Part shown: positions 22,007 to 33,127 of the stretch, piece by piece | How positions within the stretch are numbered: the first letter of the stretch is position 1 | How the letters are laid out: the number at the start of each line of letters is the position of its first letter | Origin: Dolomedes plantarius | Taxonomy: Eukaryota > Arthropoda > Arachnida > Araneae > Dolomedidae | DNA: 64,000 nucleotides | Assembly (NCBI GenBank): GCA_907164885.2 | Contig: OU015490.1 | Location: 229,810,391 to 229,874,390 of the forward strand | Reading direction: 5' to 3' | Notes under the pieces: generated by a model | What the model was told of the DNA's origin: nothing | What the model saw: only the letters and a program-made list of their open reading frames with translations | The model's database searches: none | Position numbers and translations under genes: made by a program

Positions 22007-23099
22007 CAAAGTGGGGAGAAAAATCTCCCTATGAAATAAAACTATTCGCTGTGCAACAATATCAACTATTCTTTCTATTTTCCTCTAAGCGCGGCAGGGA
22101 AGAATGTAGTAATATTTTCTATGGAGTTCCACTATTTAAAAAATTCATTAACATTTTAGCAAACACTGATCAGTAACACACAATTAAGCAATATTAATAT
22201 CTTGAATTTTTTAATAGGGTTAAATTTTCTTACATAGGATTTTAAAATCGAATGATAAAAATCAAATGATAAAAAATATCCAACAACATGCTTCGTCTTG
22301 TACTCTTTAGTGAGTTTTTGTAACTTGAAACAGGTAACCTTGCCTTTCTTAAGATAAGTGATCCACAAATATTTTAGATGATTGAACTAGCCTTTTCAGA
22401 TGTAAACAGCATTTATTTCACAAGCTATGTAATTTGCGGACACTATATTCAGAACAATGCCAGTACTTAAGCCCTTTTAACTCGATGGAAATGGTGACGA
22501 TGGAAACTGCTGATGTTTTACTGAATGGGGTGACTCAAAAAGAAAAAGTAACTACAAATGTGTCCGTATTTACTTACAAAAACACTGTTTCTGAATTAGA
22601 CAGTTTTCAGTACATGAAATATGTGGTTAAGTTCGTAAAAAAACATAAAAAAAAATCACTGATTTTTTTTTTCTTTTATGTTCGGATCACAAACTAAAAA
22701 CCTAGCATAGACATTGTAAAGTAGGTATATTTATTTTTATGTACTGGAGAGAAATATATTCTTAGAAATAAGAATAACTGCGTTTTAAAAGCTTTACAGG
22801 AAAACGCAGTGGTCAAGTTTAGAATAATGCGTAGAAAAATAGCTAATAACGCCATTGTATGACAAAGATCAAATTCTAAAATTCTATTAAAACATAATTA
22901 CTTATGATATATTAAATAGTACGTGTAATCTTAAAACGCATAATAAAATGTTACCTCTATTTATTTACTACAAAAGAAAATTGAACATTTTAATACTGCG
23001 TATAAAAAATTGGTAAGATAGCCTAGATTCTAAACAAAAAAAATGTCTTAAGAGCTTTTTCAATAGATGAATTGACTATCGGTACGTTATTTTATTGTA
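22007..23099. other. intron 2 sequence without recognised features
   Basis: AT-rich. An 87-codon frame at 22434-22697 has no known motif and ends in homopolymeric codons, so it was not called. Confidence 0.6.
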
Positions 23100-23448
23100 C
23101 TTTCTTTCAAATACGGCAGATGCTTTCTTGGACATTATCCTTACTGCCATATGACACCGCAGTTTAGCTGGCCACTTTTCTGGTAGCACCGTATAGGTGG
23201 ACCAGCATTACCCCCCTAAGGGCCGGTCCTATAATTTTGAATCGAGTCAAGTGACGAGACCGGGACACTTGACCCTGCACCTCCGTAGGTAAATTTGAGA
23301 ACTTGGAGGACATTGCGACCACGACATATTTTAAGTGTCCCAGCTACCATTAGTGAATACGGTGGTGGATTTTGTCGGCGACCGACATCGAACCAGAGAC
23401 GTTTAGATCACTGGCTTCCTGCATTTGCCAACTAGGCCACCGCGCCAT
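23100..23448 (-). mobile_element. tRNA-derived SINE in intron 2
   Basis: On the minus strand the head reads GGCGCGGTGGCCTAGTTGG, containing a perfect RNA polymerase III A-box (TGGCCTAGTTGG, 23439-23428). It is followed 33 bp later by a near-perfect B-box (GGTTCGATGTC, 23394-23384). That spacing fits a tRNA-like head. A tRNA-unrelated, GC-richer body continues to about 23100. It is an antisense intronic insertion relative to nothing else nearby: it has the same strand as the LRR gene. The exact 3' end and target duplication were not determined. Confidence 0.7.
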
Positions 23449-24060
23449 CTTTTATAGTGTAAACAGCGCTATGTTTGTGCTTTTATTGTCAGTGCTTTTA
23501 TTGTGTAAACAGTGCCTAACATTTTATAAACGTACACGTTATATACAAATGTGTAGAGTACCCTGCAGTGGTTTTGGAATTTTTTAAAGAACCTTGCCTC
23601 TATAGAGGGTACCTACAAATAACAAACCTCATATATTTAGTAAACTGCGTTCATGGGAGCAAATTGAACATTTTATCATGACCAATGATATCACTAACAG
23701 CAGCAAACAACACACAAATATATTTGGCGTAATTAAGGATACCAATAATTGTGAAATTAACACCTATGAAACCAGGAGAATGAAATGGGAAAATATAAAA
23801 TCAAATTAAATGTAACAGATAAAAAAAAACATTAAAAACAAATTAAAAAATACAGTGTTATATATCGGTAAATAGTTTAAATATTAAACTATATACTGAT
23901 TCAAACAGTCAATTAGAAAATATCTTATTGTATGTCCTTGTATCTTAATACACTTGCTGAGATTTCTAGTGATTAAATTTTTTTTTCCGGTTACGAATTA
24001 CAATTATTTACTTCCATCTTTACAAAAGCAGATATAAAGGGGAAATAGAGTTATACATAC

Positions 24061-24209
24061 TTCTTAATTCTAGATACACATTTGGCCTCCATAAAGGGCT
24101 AAATAATTCTTCTGGTAGCAGTGATATCCGGTTGTTGCTTAAACTTATGACCGTTAAATTGGGCATGCTTTGAAACATGTCATCTGGCAGAGATGATATT
24201 AAATTATGA
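24061..24209 (-). CDS. secreted LRR protein, exon 2 (two LRRs)
   Basis: Middle exon of 149 bp. The acceptor is TTATCTTTCAG just upstream (24210-24211 holds the AG on the minus strand) and the donor is GTATGT at 24060-24055. The first base completes an Asp codon begun in exon 1 (GA + T) and the last base begins an Asn codon completed by exon 3. The 49 complete codons give classic leucine-rich repeats: HNLISSLPDDMFQSMPNL, then LSNNRISLLPEELFSPL, leading to YLELR just before the C-terminal cap. The match of splice signals, phase and LRR register on both sides is strong evidence that the exon is real. It is too short to appear as a stand-alone gene. Confidence 0.88.
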
Positions 24210-24443
24210 CTGAAAGATAAAATAATATAATTACATTTATAAAATATAAATTTTATTATGCATTCTTATAAAAACTGGCTTAGAGAACACAAATCATAGA
24301 GGATGTCTTCTACATTTAAAAGAAAAAAAACAAATCGTCCACATTCATTACAAACACATTATAAGTAGGAACATCTCTTTATCTATCATAACGTTTTAAT
24401 TACTTATATTGCAATGCTTCTTCCTGCAGAAAACGAACGTCTT

Positions 24444-24489
24444 ATTGTACTTTATGAGAAAAACGAACGTTTTTCTCATAAAATACAAT
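24444..24489. repeat. 46-nt near-perfect hairpin in intron 1
   Basis: ATTGTA-C-TTTATGAGAAAAACG, a two-base turn, then CGTTTTTCTCATAAA-A-TACAAT. The stem has about 22 pairs with a single mismatch. Just upstream GAAAACGAACG occurs once more as a direct repeat. Confidence 0.85.
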
Positions 24490-27059
24490 ACTCCTGATTA
24501 CCTGGGCAAGGTAATACGCGGCTATGAATACAAAAGATTAAATCCTAGATTTTATATAGTAAACCGTAAACCATTTAAAGTTTTAATGTGAAATGCACTT
24601 AGTCCTTTTGTTAAGGGGGCGGTGAACTTTCAAATTACCAAAAAATGAACAAAATTTGGAATTTTTTTTGAATTGTATTAAAATTTTAAAAGTATGTAAA
24701 TATTGGAATAAAATGCATTTAAAATATTTAAGGAAAAGTAAAATGAAAACTTGGTGACTTTAGAAAAGTAAATATTAAAGGTTATTAAAAAATTTTATAT
24801 TAAAAATTTTTAAATTAAAATTAATTAAAATTAAATTGATTTAAAAAATTATATATCATAGAGACTTCTATAATACATTAAAATAAAGTTATGCATTAAT
24901 TTCAGGTTTCGACATCATCCAGATTATCAAAGTTTAGCTTAAGTGTAGAAACGTACAAAAGTTTCCGGAAAATTCAGAATACAAACATAATAATATTTCC
25001 TAAAAATTAACTATTCAGCGAAATCCCAAAATAACACATAACTCTGTTCAAAAGGCATTTATAAGCGATATAAATGAAAAATTAAAGAGGGGAGTTAAAA
25101 ATTAGTTCTCAAGGAGCATTTTAAAAAACATAATAAAAATTTCAATTTTTAAAATATATAAGAAAAATTAAATAGTTATAAAATTTTATAAAAAGTTTGA
25201 TATACATATACTTTAATGAATATATCTGAAAAATTTTATACCTCTCAGTTAAAAATTTTGAAAATCGCTTTGTAATGTCCCCCATCCCCTTAAGGTCTTT
25301 TTAAAAATATATTAGAAATTAAAGTGATTTTCACATTTTCTTTTGAAGGAGATTCGTTAAATCATTTTACACTTTTAGTCATGCTGAAATACTTCCAGAG
25401 AATTCGTTCTTTATTTCTTTCCTTCTTCTTTGTGCTGTTAAAATGAATAACAGAGAAGGAATTCTATCTTTAAACAATGGACGTGTTCCACTCAAAGTCT
25501 TAATATAGGACAAGCGTAGGAGTTAAAATACTTCACATATAAATCTCAAACGCAATTTAAATAGTATTTAGAGAATTATTTCTTTAACAGGATTCTAAGT
25601 TTCGTAGATGGACATGAAAACTTACATTAAAATTGTGTAATCAGAATTTTTTATGACTGGAAAATTAATTAATAAAATTCTGTTGGATATATCTAAGTTA
25701 TAATATACGGATGGATTTATATACTTAAAATAACACTCGATTCAATAAACTTAAGCAACTAAGACATACAATGGAGGTCTATTTAAATTGAGGAAGTCCA
25801 AATTACACATCAGCCATACTCCAAAATAGATGGAATCTAATGTTATTTAAAGAAATTTAAATAACTTCTATTTTTACATGATTTTTTACATTGTTTTAGG
25901 AAGACGAATATTTCGTATAAAATTGGCCTTACGTTTATTTAATGAAACACAAATTTCGCAAAAAAAACGTTAATTTATGAAAAGCTAGTACTAAAGAATT
26001 CAACAAATGAAAAATTGAAAAATATGTTTCCTGGAATTAAAATATTATATTTCTGAACAAATAAACTGTTTATTTAACAATAGCAAATGTTTGTAAAAGT
26101 TAGAAACCCGTTTCTTTTTATATTTGTTTTATATTAAGGACTGCAAAGTATAAAGTAATGAGCATATTAATTTAAAAAGATAAATAGAAGCGCATATATG
26201 GTTTCATTATTTGAACGAGAGTAAACAATTTTTTGCCAAAATGTTTGTTTTTTATGATTTTATCATTTTTTCAGCATTTCTGTTAAAAGTTTTTAAAGAA
26301 AGAAATTATAAAAAAATTTATAATCCTCATCAGAATAAATGTTTTACTTTTGATTTTCCTACCAAAATGCATTTAATGAATTAATGCTAGTATATTTATT
26401 TTTAAATTGTTACTTTTAAAAGAAACTAAAGTAATAACAAGGTGCTTGTTTTCTCTAAAAGTAATTTAGAATCTAACTTAAAAAATTTATAAAAACTTCA
26501 TTTTTGTATATTAAGTTTTTTATGAAATTTTATTTAACTATTAGCTTTAATTATTTCTCAGTCTTCAAGTAAATTTCGAGGAATACGTGAATTCATTATT
26601 ATGTTTTTTCTTAATCAATAAACAACTTGAAAATTAAATTTTTCCATTTGTAACAAATATCGAATTCTAAGTAGCCAAATGTAAAAATTTTCAAATTATT
26701 CTGTTTTTAAAACATATAACATTCATCTATTATATTATATGTTTAAAATTACGTTTCAGAAACATCTATACCAGTATTATAATTATACACTTATATTTTG
26801 AATTTGAAAAGATTATAATTTAGAATATAAATTCCTAGACAAACATTTTTAAACAATATATTGAAATTTTTATATTACTATGATATCAATTTTAACGTTG
26901 CTTTTTCATTTATTCAAAATATATTCAGTTTCTGTCTATTAAAAATTGGAATGGATTTTAAAATATAACAAAATATTTCAAAGTAGAGTACACATATAAA
27001 ACGATAAAATTCTATCATGATTTAATAATTACTGAATTTATAAATTTAAATTTCAGAAT
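24490..27059. other. intron 1 sequence without recognised features
   Basis: Very AT-rich, with no ORF or element boundary recognised. Intron 1 spans 24210-27065. Confidence 0.65.
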
Positions 27060-27065
27060 ACTTAC

Positions 27066-27754
27066 TCCAGTCTCAACTGACCAAGTTTGGAAGGTGAAGG
27101 CAAAATATCTCTTGTCAATGTCCTCAATTTTGAATGTGAAATTCGCAGATATGTCAGGTTTTGGAGATCCTTAAAGCACTCAGATTCCACAGTAGATAAA
27201 TTGCTCTGTGATATAGATAAAAACTTCAATGATTTACTCATGTGTTGACTGAAGTTTGAAGGCAAGTTTTCTCCGATAGTTGTGTTGTAGGCAAAGAAAA
27301 TATCAAGCTTTTTCAGGAAATGGAGCTGATCCCAAGACCATTCTCTAGTCGTCGTAACATTTTCCAGCGACAGGTCATGAATAGCGCTTGATTCATGCAT
27401 TACAGTCGATTCAGTTGCATTAAACAATTTCTCAAAATTACTTTTTTTAATTATCAGTGACCTTAAAAACGGACTTTCTAGTTGTTGAATAGGAAAAGAC
27501 GTCCAGTTTAACGATTCAAGCTCAAATATAAATGTTTTCTCTGTAAAATTATCTATTACGTCTTCGAGAATTTTGAAATCACTTATATTATTACAGAAAA
27601 TCGTATAAAACGGTCCGCCAGAGCAATTGCAGTGCTTATTACGAACAGGACACTCATCCTCGTCCGTAGCAATGCTTGCAGTGTGAATATAAATCTGTAA
27701 AGAAGAAAAAATTAAAAGAAGAAATACGTGTTGTAGCTGCTTGTTACCAGCCAT
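27066..27754 (-). CDS. secreted LRR protein, exon 1 (oplophorus-luciferin 2-monooxygenase non-catalytic subunit-like)
   Basis: First coding exon, 229 complete codons plus two bases. The first Met at 27754 opens a clear signal peptide (residues 1 to about 28, with core FLLLIFSS). A Cys-rich N-cap follows (C-x6-C-x-C ... C around residues 35-55), then weak LRRs (LRSLIIKKSNF, IHDLSLENV, LKKLDIFF, LKFLSISQSNLS) and the conserved TYLRISHSKLRTLTRDILP block. Several N-glycosylation sites (NFT, NWT, NAT, NVT, NTT, NFS, NLS, NLT) support secretion. The donor is GTAAGT at 27065-27060. With exons 2 and 3 the protein is about 326 residues. The layout resembles the arthropod family annotated as the non-catalytic subunit of Oplophorus luciferase; in most species the function is unknown, and this name should not be read as bioluminescence. 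A TATA-like tract lies about 40 bp upstream of the start. Confidence 0.9.
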
Positions 27755-27787
27755 TTTTTACTGTGAAAGGGTTTTAGATCATTTTGG

Positions 27788-27803
27788 TAGCGTATATATA
27801 TAT
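27788..27803 (-). promoter_or_regulatory. TATA-like element upstream of the LRR gene
   Basis: On the minus strand GCATATATATATACGC lies 35-50 bp before the start codon at 27754. The position would allow a very short 5' UTR. A chance AT run is possible in this composition. Confidence 0.35.
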
Positions 27804-28027
27804 GCATCATGTTTAAAATGTTGCGCTAAGCTCAGCAGATTTTGCACGATAAATGTTCCTAAAAAGAAAGAGATAAAATCATCTCATCTTGCACTTTAGA
27901 TTTAGCGCTGCATAACAATTTTTGCTCAGCATAATTGATTCCCGGGAAATTTAATCCAAATATTGTGATTGATTTTTAATTGGTGAAGAAATACGTATAT
28001 GAAAGAATGATAAATAAAAATGGTCTT

Positions 28028-28630
28028 AATATTTAATGTAGTGCATTTTAAAGCATTAAAAAAAGGCTGAATGTGTCTAAAAATTTAGATACAACTTCGT
28101 TTAGTAATGGTTCTGGGCCATACTTTTTTGCTCTCAAAATCACATTATATAGTATAATTTTTTAACTGTGGGTGTTTAATATTTAATTATGTTCATTTTA
28201 TGTGATTTTAAAAAAGCTAAATGAACCTAAGTAGTTCAGATATGTGTTTTATTTTAATAATGCTTCCGACCAACACTTTTGTACACTCGAAATCACATCA
28301 GGTAGCATCATTTTTTTAGCTATGGATGTTCAATATTTAATTCTGTTCATTTTATGTCATTAAAAAAAACTATATGAACCAAAATAATTCAGATATGACT
28401 TCACATTTTAATAAAGGTTATGCTCCATACATTTTTGCATTCGCAATCACATCAGGTAGCAAACTTTTTTTTTAACTGTGGGTGTTCAATATTTCATTCT
28501 CTTCATTTTATGTCATTTTAAAAAAGCTAAATGAACCAAAATAATTCATACACGTCTTGAAATTTTATTAAAACTTCTGACCCACACTTTTTTACACTAG
28601 AAATGACTTTAAGCAGCATCAATATTTAAC
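28028..28630. repeat. ~150-bp tandem repeat, about 4 diverged units
   Basis: Anchors AATATTTAAT/AATATTTCAT begin at 28028, 28178, 28332, 28488 and 28621. Each unit contains TTCATTTTATGT(C/G)ATT, GCTAAATGAACC, TTCAGATATG, a CCAACACTTTT-like block and AATCACATCAGGTAGCA in the same order. Units are diverged by substitutions and small indels. It lies 5' of the LRR gene. No ORF. Confidence 0.88.
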
Positions 28631-28634
28631 AAGA

Positions 28635-28735
28635 ATGAGGTTAAAGGGTTATTATAGGTGATAAAGGTGTTAAGGGTTATTATAGGTTTTTGTTTTAAGG
28701 GTTATTTGAGGTTATTATAGGTGTTTACATTAAGT
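28635..28735. repeat. short imperfect repeats of AAGGGTTATTATAGG
   Basis: Three to four imperfect copies of a roughly 15-25-bp unit with GGTTATTATAGGTG. Confidence 0.6.
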
Positions 28736-29039
28736 AATTTTTTTCTGGTATTCCAAACCATACACATTATTGCACCACCCTTTAAGGAGATTTTAATAAT
28801 TAACTTCTAATACTTTAACATGGAGAAATATATTCCTAAAATATATGTCTACCAAAATTTTTCATTTATTTTCGTAACATGTAGTAGGAGAAAAGTACCG
28901 GTAGTTGACCGTTTGGCTTAAAAAAATGTAAAAAAATAAGGATTGTATCAATATTAATGTTTTTATTCAGATCTATCTGACAGGTAGCACTATCTGTGGT
29001 CAAAACTGTGAAAATCTCGTTTTTGCAATGTATCATGGG

Positions 29040-29601
29040 CAGGGCCGCCCAGAGACTTTACGGGACCTGGGGCAAACTTCTGTTGGGGGCCGCAAGAAAA
29101 ATAAAAAATTGAAAGAGACGAAAATACACATTCAAATTAAGTTACTCATACTTAAATTTTTATTACATGAATGATTAACATAATTTATGTTTCATTGCAC
29201 TGCTCTCTTGATATATTCTCCAATAAATATGAAATATTTCATCCACAAATCTTTTTTGCTCTCTATTTTAGTAGTTAGTACTGTCTTCAATTTATTAGAG
29301 AGAATGTAATTTTATAGCAGTTAGGACAAAACAGTTATATTTTTCGCTAAAACTAATTCACGTATTTTTCAGAAGACTATTTTGGAGTAAGAGAAATTTA
29401 ATTAATCAAATAATTTTTTTTTATATTTTTGGGGCCCCTTTTTTCAGGAGATTATTTTAAATTTTGAAGTACGGTACAAGTTTCAGAATTTCCTTTTGGA
29501 TGAAATCTAATAAATTAATTTTTAAATTTTTTGGGGTCCCCTCCGGCAGTTAGGGGCCTGGGTCAAAGTGCCCCAGTTGCCCCCCTCTCTGGGCGGCCCT
29601 G
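29040..29601. mobile_element. 562-bp hAT-type MITE
   Basis: The ends CAGGGCCGCCCAGAGA and TCTCTGGGCGGCCCTG are exact 16-bp inverted repeats. The flanks ATCATGGG (29032-29039) and AACATGGG (29602-29609) are an 8-bp duplication with one mismatch, the length expected for hAT elements. G/C-rich ends enclose an AT-rich core with no coding region. Confidence 0.92.
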
Positions 29602-30219
29602 AACATGGGTGGAAAAGGCGACAGTTACTTTAGAGCTAACACTCACGTAAATAAATGTTTTTAAATTTCTTCATATTCATGTTTAGAGCAACACTTTTTG
29701 TAACAATTATTACCACGTGTAAAATTTTGGTAATTTTTTTTTTACTTTCTATCTTTAAATAGTGTTTTATAAATGATCAATAGTTATCCTTCATCCCAAA
29801 TCCTTTGTTTCTTGGGGGGTCAACTACTTAAATCTGGTTACAACATAAATTCCAAAAGTAGACCGGGGAGGTCAATTACTAACTGACTGGGGAATTTTTT
29901 TTAACAAATCTACACGCCATTTATTTGATTGAAATACTATAAGAGACAAAGTAATTTTATTTATATGCATAAATGAACCCTTTCTAGCGGATGACCACCT
30001 AGTCAACAACTGACACTTTAGATAGTCAATTTTAAAATTTGGCTGTGTTCAATTGTAATTTAAGTCTAATCACAGGGTTGTTGTTCTAAATGGAACTAAG
30101 CAAGAATGGCTGTCATGTGAACTATAACCATCGCTAACAAGAAAATAATATAAGTAAAGGACAAAGTACAAATTTTTTAATTGAATTGATAATAATTAAT
30201 TATTAATATGATTAATTTT

Positions 30220-30890
30220 CAGTGTGGATGATGTGGGAAGCTTATTTTGTGTTCATAGGCAATATCTTTCAACCATGGCTAGTAAGAAATAGACTTTACC
30301 AATGTTAATCTTCATAGACGGCCTTGAATCTCACATAAGTTTTGAGATAAGCAAATTGTGTGAAAATAATGGGATCGTGTTGGTTGCCCCCTTCCCAAAT
30401 GCGACACATATTCTACAGCCTATGAATGTCGCGGTATTCAGAACACTGAAGGAAGGCTGAGAAAACACAGTTCATGATTGGAGGATTGCGGAACTCGGTG
30501 CTCCAATTTTAAAGAAAAATAATTTTTTAAGTTGCTCAAATAAGTTATTAACAAACGTGTAACTTATTCTGTTCTATAAAAAAGGTATTTAGGAAATGGG
30601 GATTAATTCCGTGGAATCTAAAAGCAGTTAAAATATCAGGAAAAGAAGTACCGTAATCTGAAAATCATGAATTGAGTAATTTGCTTGGAATTAATCGATA
30701 GATCCACAAAGAATGTTTGAGCATGGATTTCAATTCCTTCATGAACAAATTCCTTCCGAAAAATTAAACGAATATTCTCATTCGACGTTTGGACAGGCAA
30801 TAAAAAAGATCAAGATATAGATGCAAAATATAAAACTCGAAATATATATGCTGCGCCTGATGTAGATTTTATCTGGAATACATCTTCATA
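30220..30890 (+). pseudogene. pogo/jerky-like DDE_1 transposase relic
   Basis: The frame near 30310 reads FIDGLESHISFEISKLC, then NGIVLVAPFPNATHILQPMN and VAVFRTLKEG. This is the stretch of DDE_1 transposases between the second and third catalytic positions (typically D-hydrophobic-SH ... PPN(A/T)THxLQPLD). Downstream pieces include VHDWRIAELGAPILKK, then scattered stops, then FIWNTSS before a stop near 30890. The catalytic DLQP Asp is replaced by Asn (QPMN), and at least three stops or shifts interrupt the frame. The N-terminal DNA-binding half is not recognisable. It is a dead relative of the pogo/Tigger/jerky group. Confidence 0.8.
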
Positions 30891-31245
30891 ACTAAATGTT
30901 TTGTTACACATTTAAATATTCTGTGTACTGTTTAAGTTTTTTAATTAATTATTAAAAAAAACTACACAGTGGTTTTCATTACACAAATCTTTTAATTTTT
31001 ATTTTTTAATAGTGGTACTAGTATATTTTAAGGGTCAAATTATAACGCAGAAAGTGAATTTCCAAAAATGGATAAAAAAAATTAAAAGCTTCATGCACAA
31101 CAAATTACAGTCAATATGCTCATTCAGGAAGGATCTAATATAAGGTTTATACATAATTTTTGTATTTCAGTGAAATCCATTAGTTATATTACTGTTTATA
31201 TGTAGTAATTCCCTTAAATGGTCAACAACTGGTGCCTTTACCTTA

Positions 31246-31899
31246 ATCTTATCTTAATTCACTCATTACCTTCTTTGATCAAACTTTTACTGCCAAAACA
31301 AATTACACGTTTCACTGTTGAATTTGTTTTCATAGCTCCTTATCTGAAAGAAATCAAAAACTAAAATGAGGGTAATTGATGACACTGCTTTAAAGTTATC
31401 CAAATATCCTTATAAAAAATTCAACTGACTGAAGTTTTTCTTTAAGGACGATGTTATTATAAAAGAAAATCCATTCAATTAATTTAAAGAAAAGTTCAAA
31501 ATTACGTGGTTAGGTAAGCACTTAAGAGCATCTCCGTGTCAGACTGTGTTCAACCAAGTGAAATATCTATGTATATGATAAATGACTTATTTCTTTATTC
31601 ATGACCACAATCTTGACACAAAATACATCATAATATTGCATAATAAAGAACATGGCCAAAGTGCAAGAATGTTATGTGCACAACATATACGTTTTTAAAT
31701 ACAATTTATATAAATAATTTATATAAATAATTTATATAAATTTATATAAATTATATAATTTTATATAAATTTTGGTGTGAACCAAAGCGATATTACTAGT
31801 ATTCATTGCTTGAATTTATAGCGTTGCCTGAGGTACAATTATTCACATTACAACTGACTAAAACAATCGGGATCTACGTTACTGTTCAATAACTGAGTT
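31246..31899. other. gene-free AT-rich DNA with TTATATAAA tandem repeats
   Basis: At 31700-31775 an AATTTATATAAAT unit repeats about five times. Otherwise nothing recognised. Confidence 0.65.
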
Positions 31900-33125
31900 G
31901 TAAACTGTCGCAGTGGGGCCGACAGAGTTTTCGCAAATAGAAAAGATGCAAGATAGGCACAAATATAATATGAGAAGAATATATTCACAAAGGGCAATAA
32001 ATGGTGACCAGCTGGATTTAACGGTCTGCTTAGGCGAATATGGAGACGAGAGATGCCAAGTTGAAAGGAAATACGGACACTTAAGGCGGACCAGCTGGAT
32101 TTAATGAAATAAGCAGGCGAAAATTGGAAACGAAGGGGTGCGGAATTAAAGATGAAAAAGGGAGATAAACGAATTTATTATATTGACTTCGTTAGTAGTA
32201 CAGCAGGAGGTCGGAGAGAGGAGTGAGAATTTGAGAATTGGGGGAACCCCAGAAAGGAGGGCGTCAGAAACAGGGACGGTCGCCCCAGCAATTTCGATTG
32301 GGAGAAGAATAATTATAAAATATATATGCGGCCAATGGTATAGGTCCAAGATAGCCCATTGGTTAGAAGGTGACCACCAATGGAGAGTAAATTATAGACT
32401 GAGCCTGATGTAGAGAGTCACTTGAGCCAGAGACATGCAGTAGGTGATTTTTTCTGGCAGATATGTAAGCCCTAGAATTGGTGAGTGAGAAAGTTAGTGA
32501 TGCAGAGTCATATGCAGATTGAACTTGGCGTAGCGAGGAGGTTGTACTGATAAACGTAGTATATCTAAGAGATGGGGATTGAGCTGGAAAGAAGCAGATA
32601 GTTTTGACGATCGGCCAGAATGATAATAGACTGAAATATAGATAGCATTGTAGATCGATGCGGATGGAAAGAAGTAAAGCCACGAAAGAGAGGCGGAGTA
32701 TGAAGAAAGATGAATAACTGGAGAAGCAGAAATAGCCACCAGGTAAGTATTAGCGAGCAGCCAGAATGACTACGGAGAAGCAGACGCAAGCCCCCGGAAA
32801 GATTCCAACACCGACCCGAGCCAGCGACCCACGTTTGCCGACCCGAGGAGAGGACAAGACGTGGCGACCAGCCCCTTAACCCCAAATGAAGTTCCCCAAT
32901 CAGTTCAATGTGGAATTGACCATGAGCCCTTGCCGAAATCACGCGTCGAGCGTACGCCATCACCCAATCTTGCAGAAGCCGGTAATCAATTGACCAAAAG
33001 GAGAGAGGCGCAATCCAGCCATTCCCACTATTGTCAAGAGGAGAACCCATTGTATAGTAAAGAAAGAGCCTTCCCCAGCTGTGCGCGCGAGAAAATTTCT
33101 ACAGTTATGGGATTTTGTACTTGGT
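31900..33125. other. unexplained purine-rich, GC-richer block
   Basis: For about 1.2 kb the plus strand is strikingly rich in A and G and richer in GC than its surroundings. No frame on either strand has a recognisable domain; the longest is a 161-codon minus-strand frame at 32565-33050 with low-complexity composition. A strong donor-like site (CCACCAG/GTAAGT) lies at about 32736-32748, and AATAAA signals follow at 33331 and 33694 on the plus strand. GACCAGCTGGATTTA occurs at 32006 and 32089, showing a diverged 83-bp tandem duplication. It might be a noncoding transcript, a retroelement leader or exons of an unrecognised gene. Confidence 0.4.
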
Positions 33126-33127
33126 AA

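Larger units (their letters stand above)
28890..31245 (+). mobile_element. second pogo-like element, decayed, carrying a nested MITE
   Basis: The interior at 30220-30890 is a DDE_1 transposase relic. The likely left end contains GGTAGTTGACCGTTT (about 28903) and the likely right end AAATGGTCAACAACTGG (about 31217); these are imperfect inverted repeats. Further GGTCAACTAC and GGTCAATTAC motifs near 29819 and 29870 could be subterminal sites. A 562-bp hAT-type MITE lies within the left part. Boundaries are inferred, not certain. Confidence 0.5.

Noticed and set aside
32565..33050. 161-codon minus-strand ORF in the purine-rich block
   Set aside because: Low-complexity, Leu/Ser/Trp-rich translation of a purine-rich strand, without a domain or signal that I recognise; kept only as part of the unexplained block.
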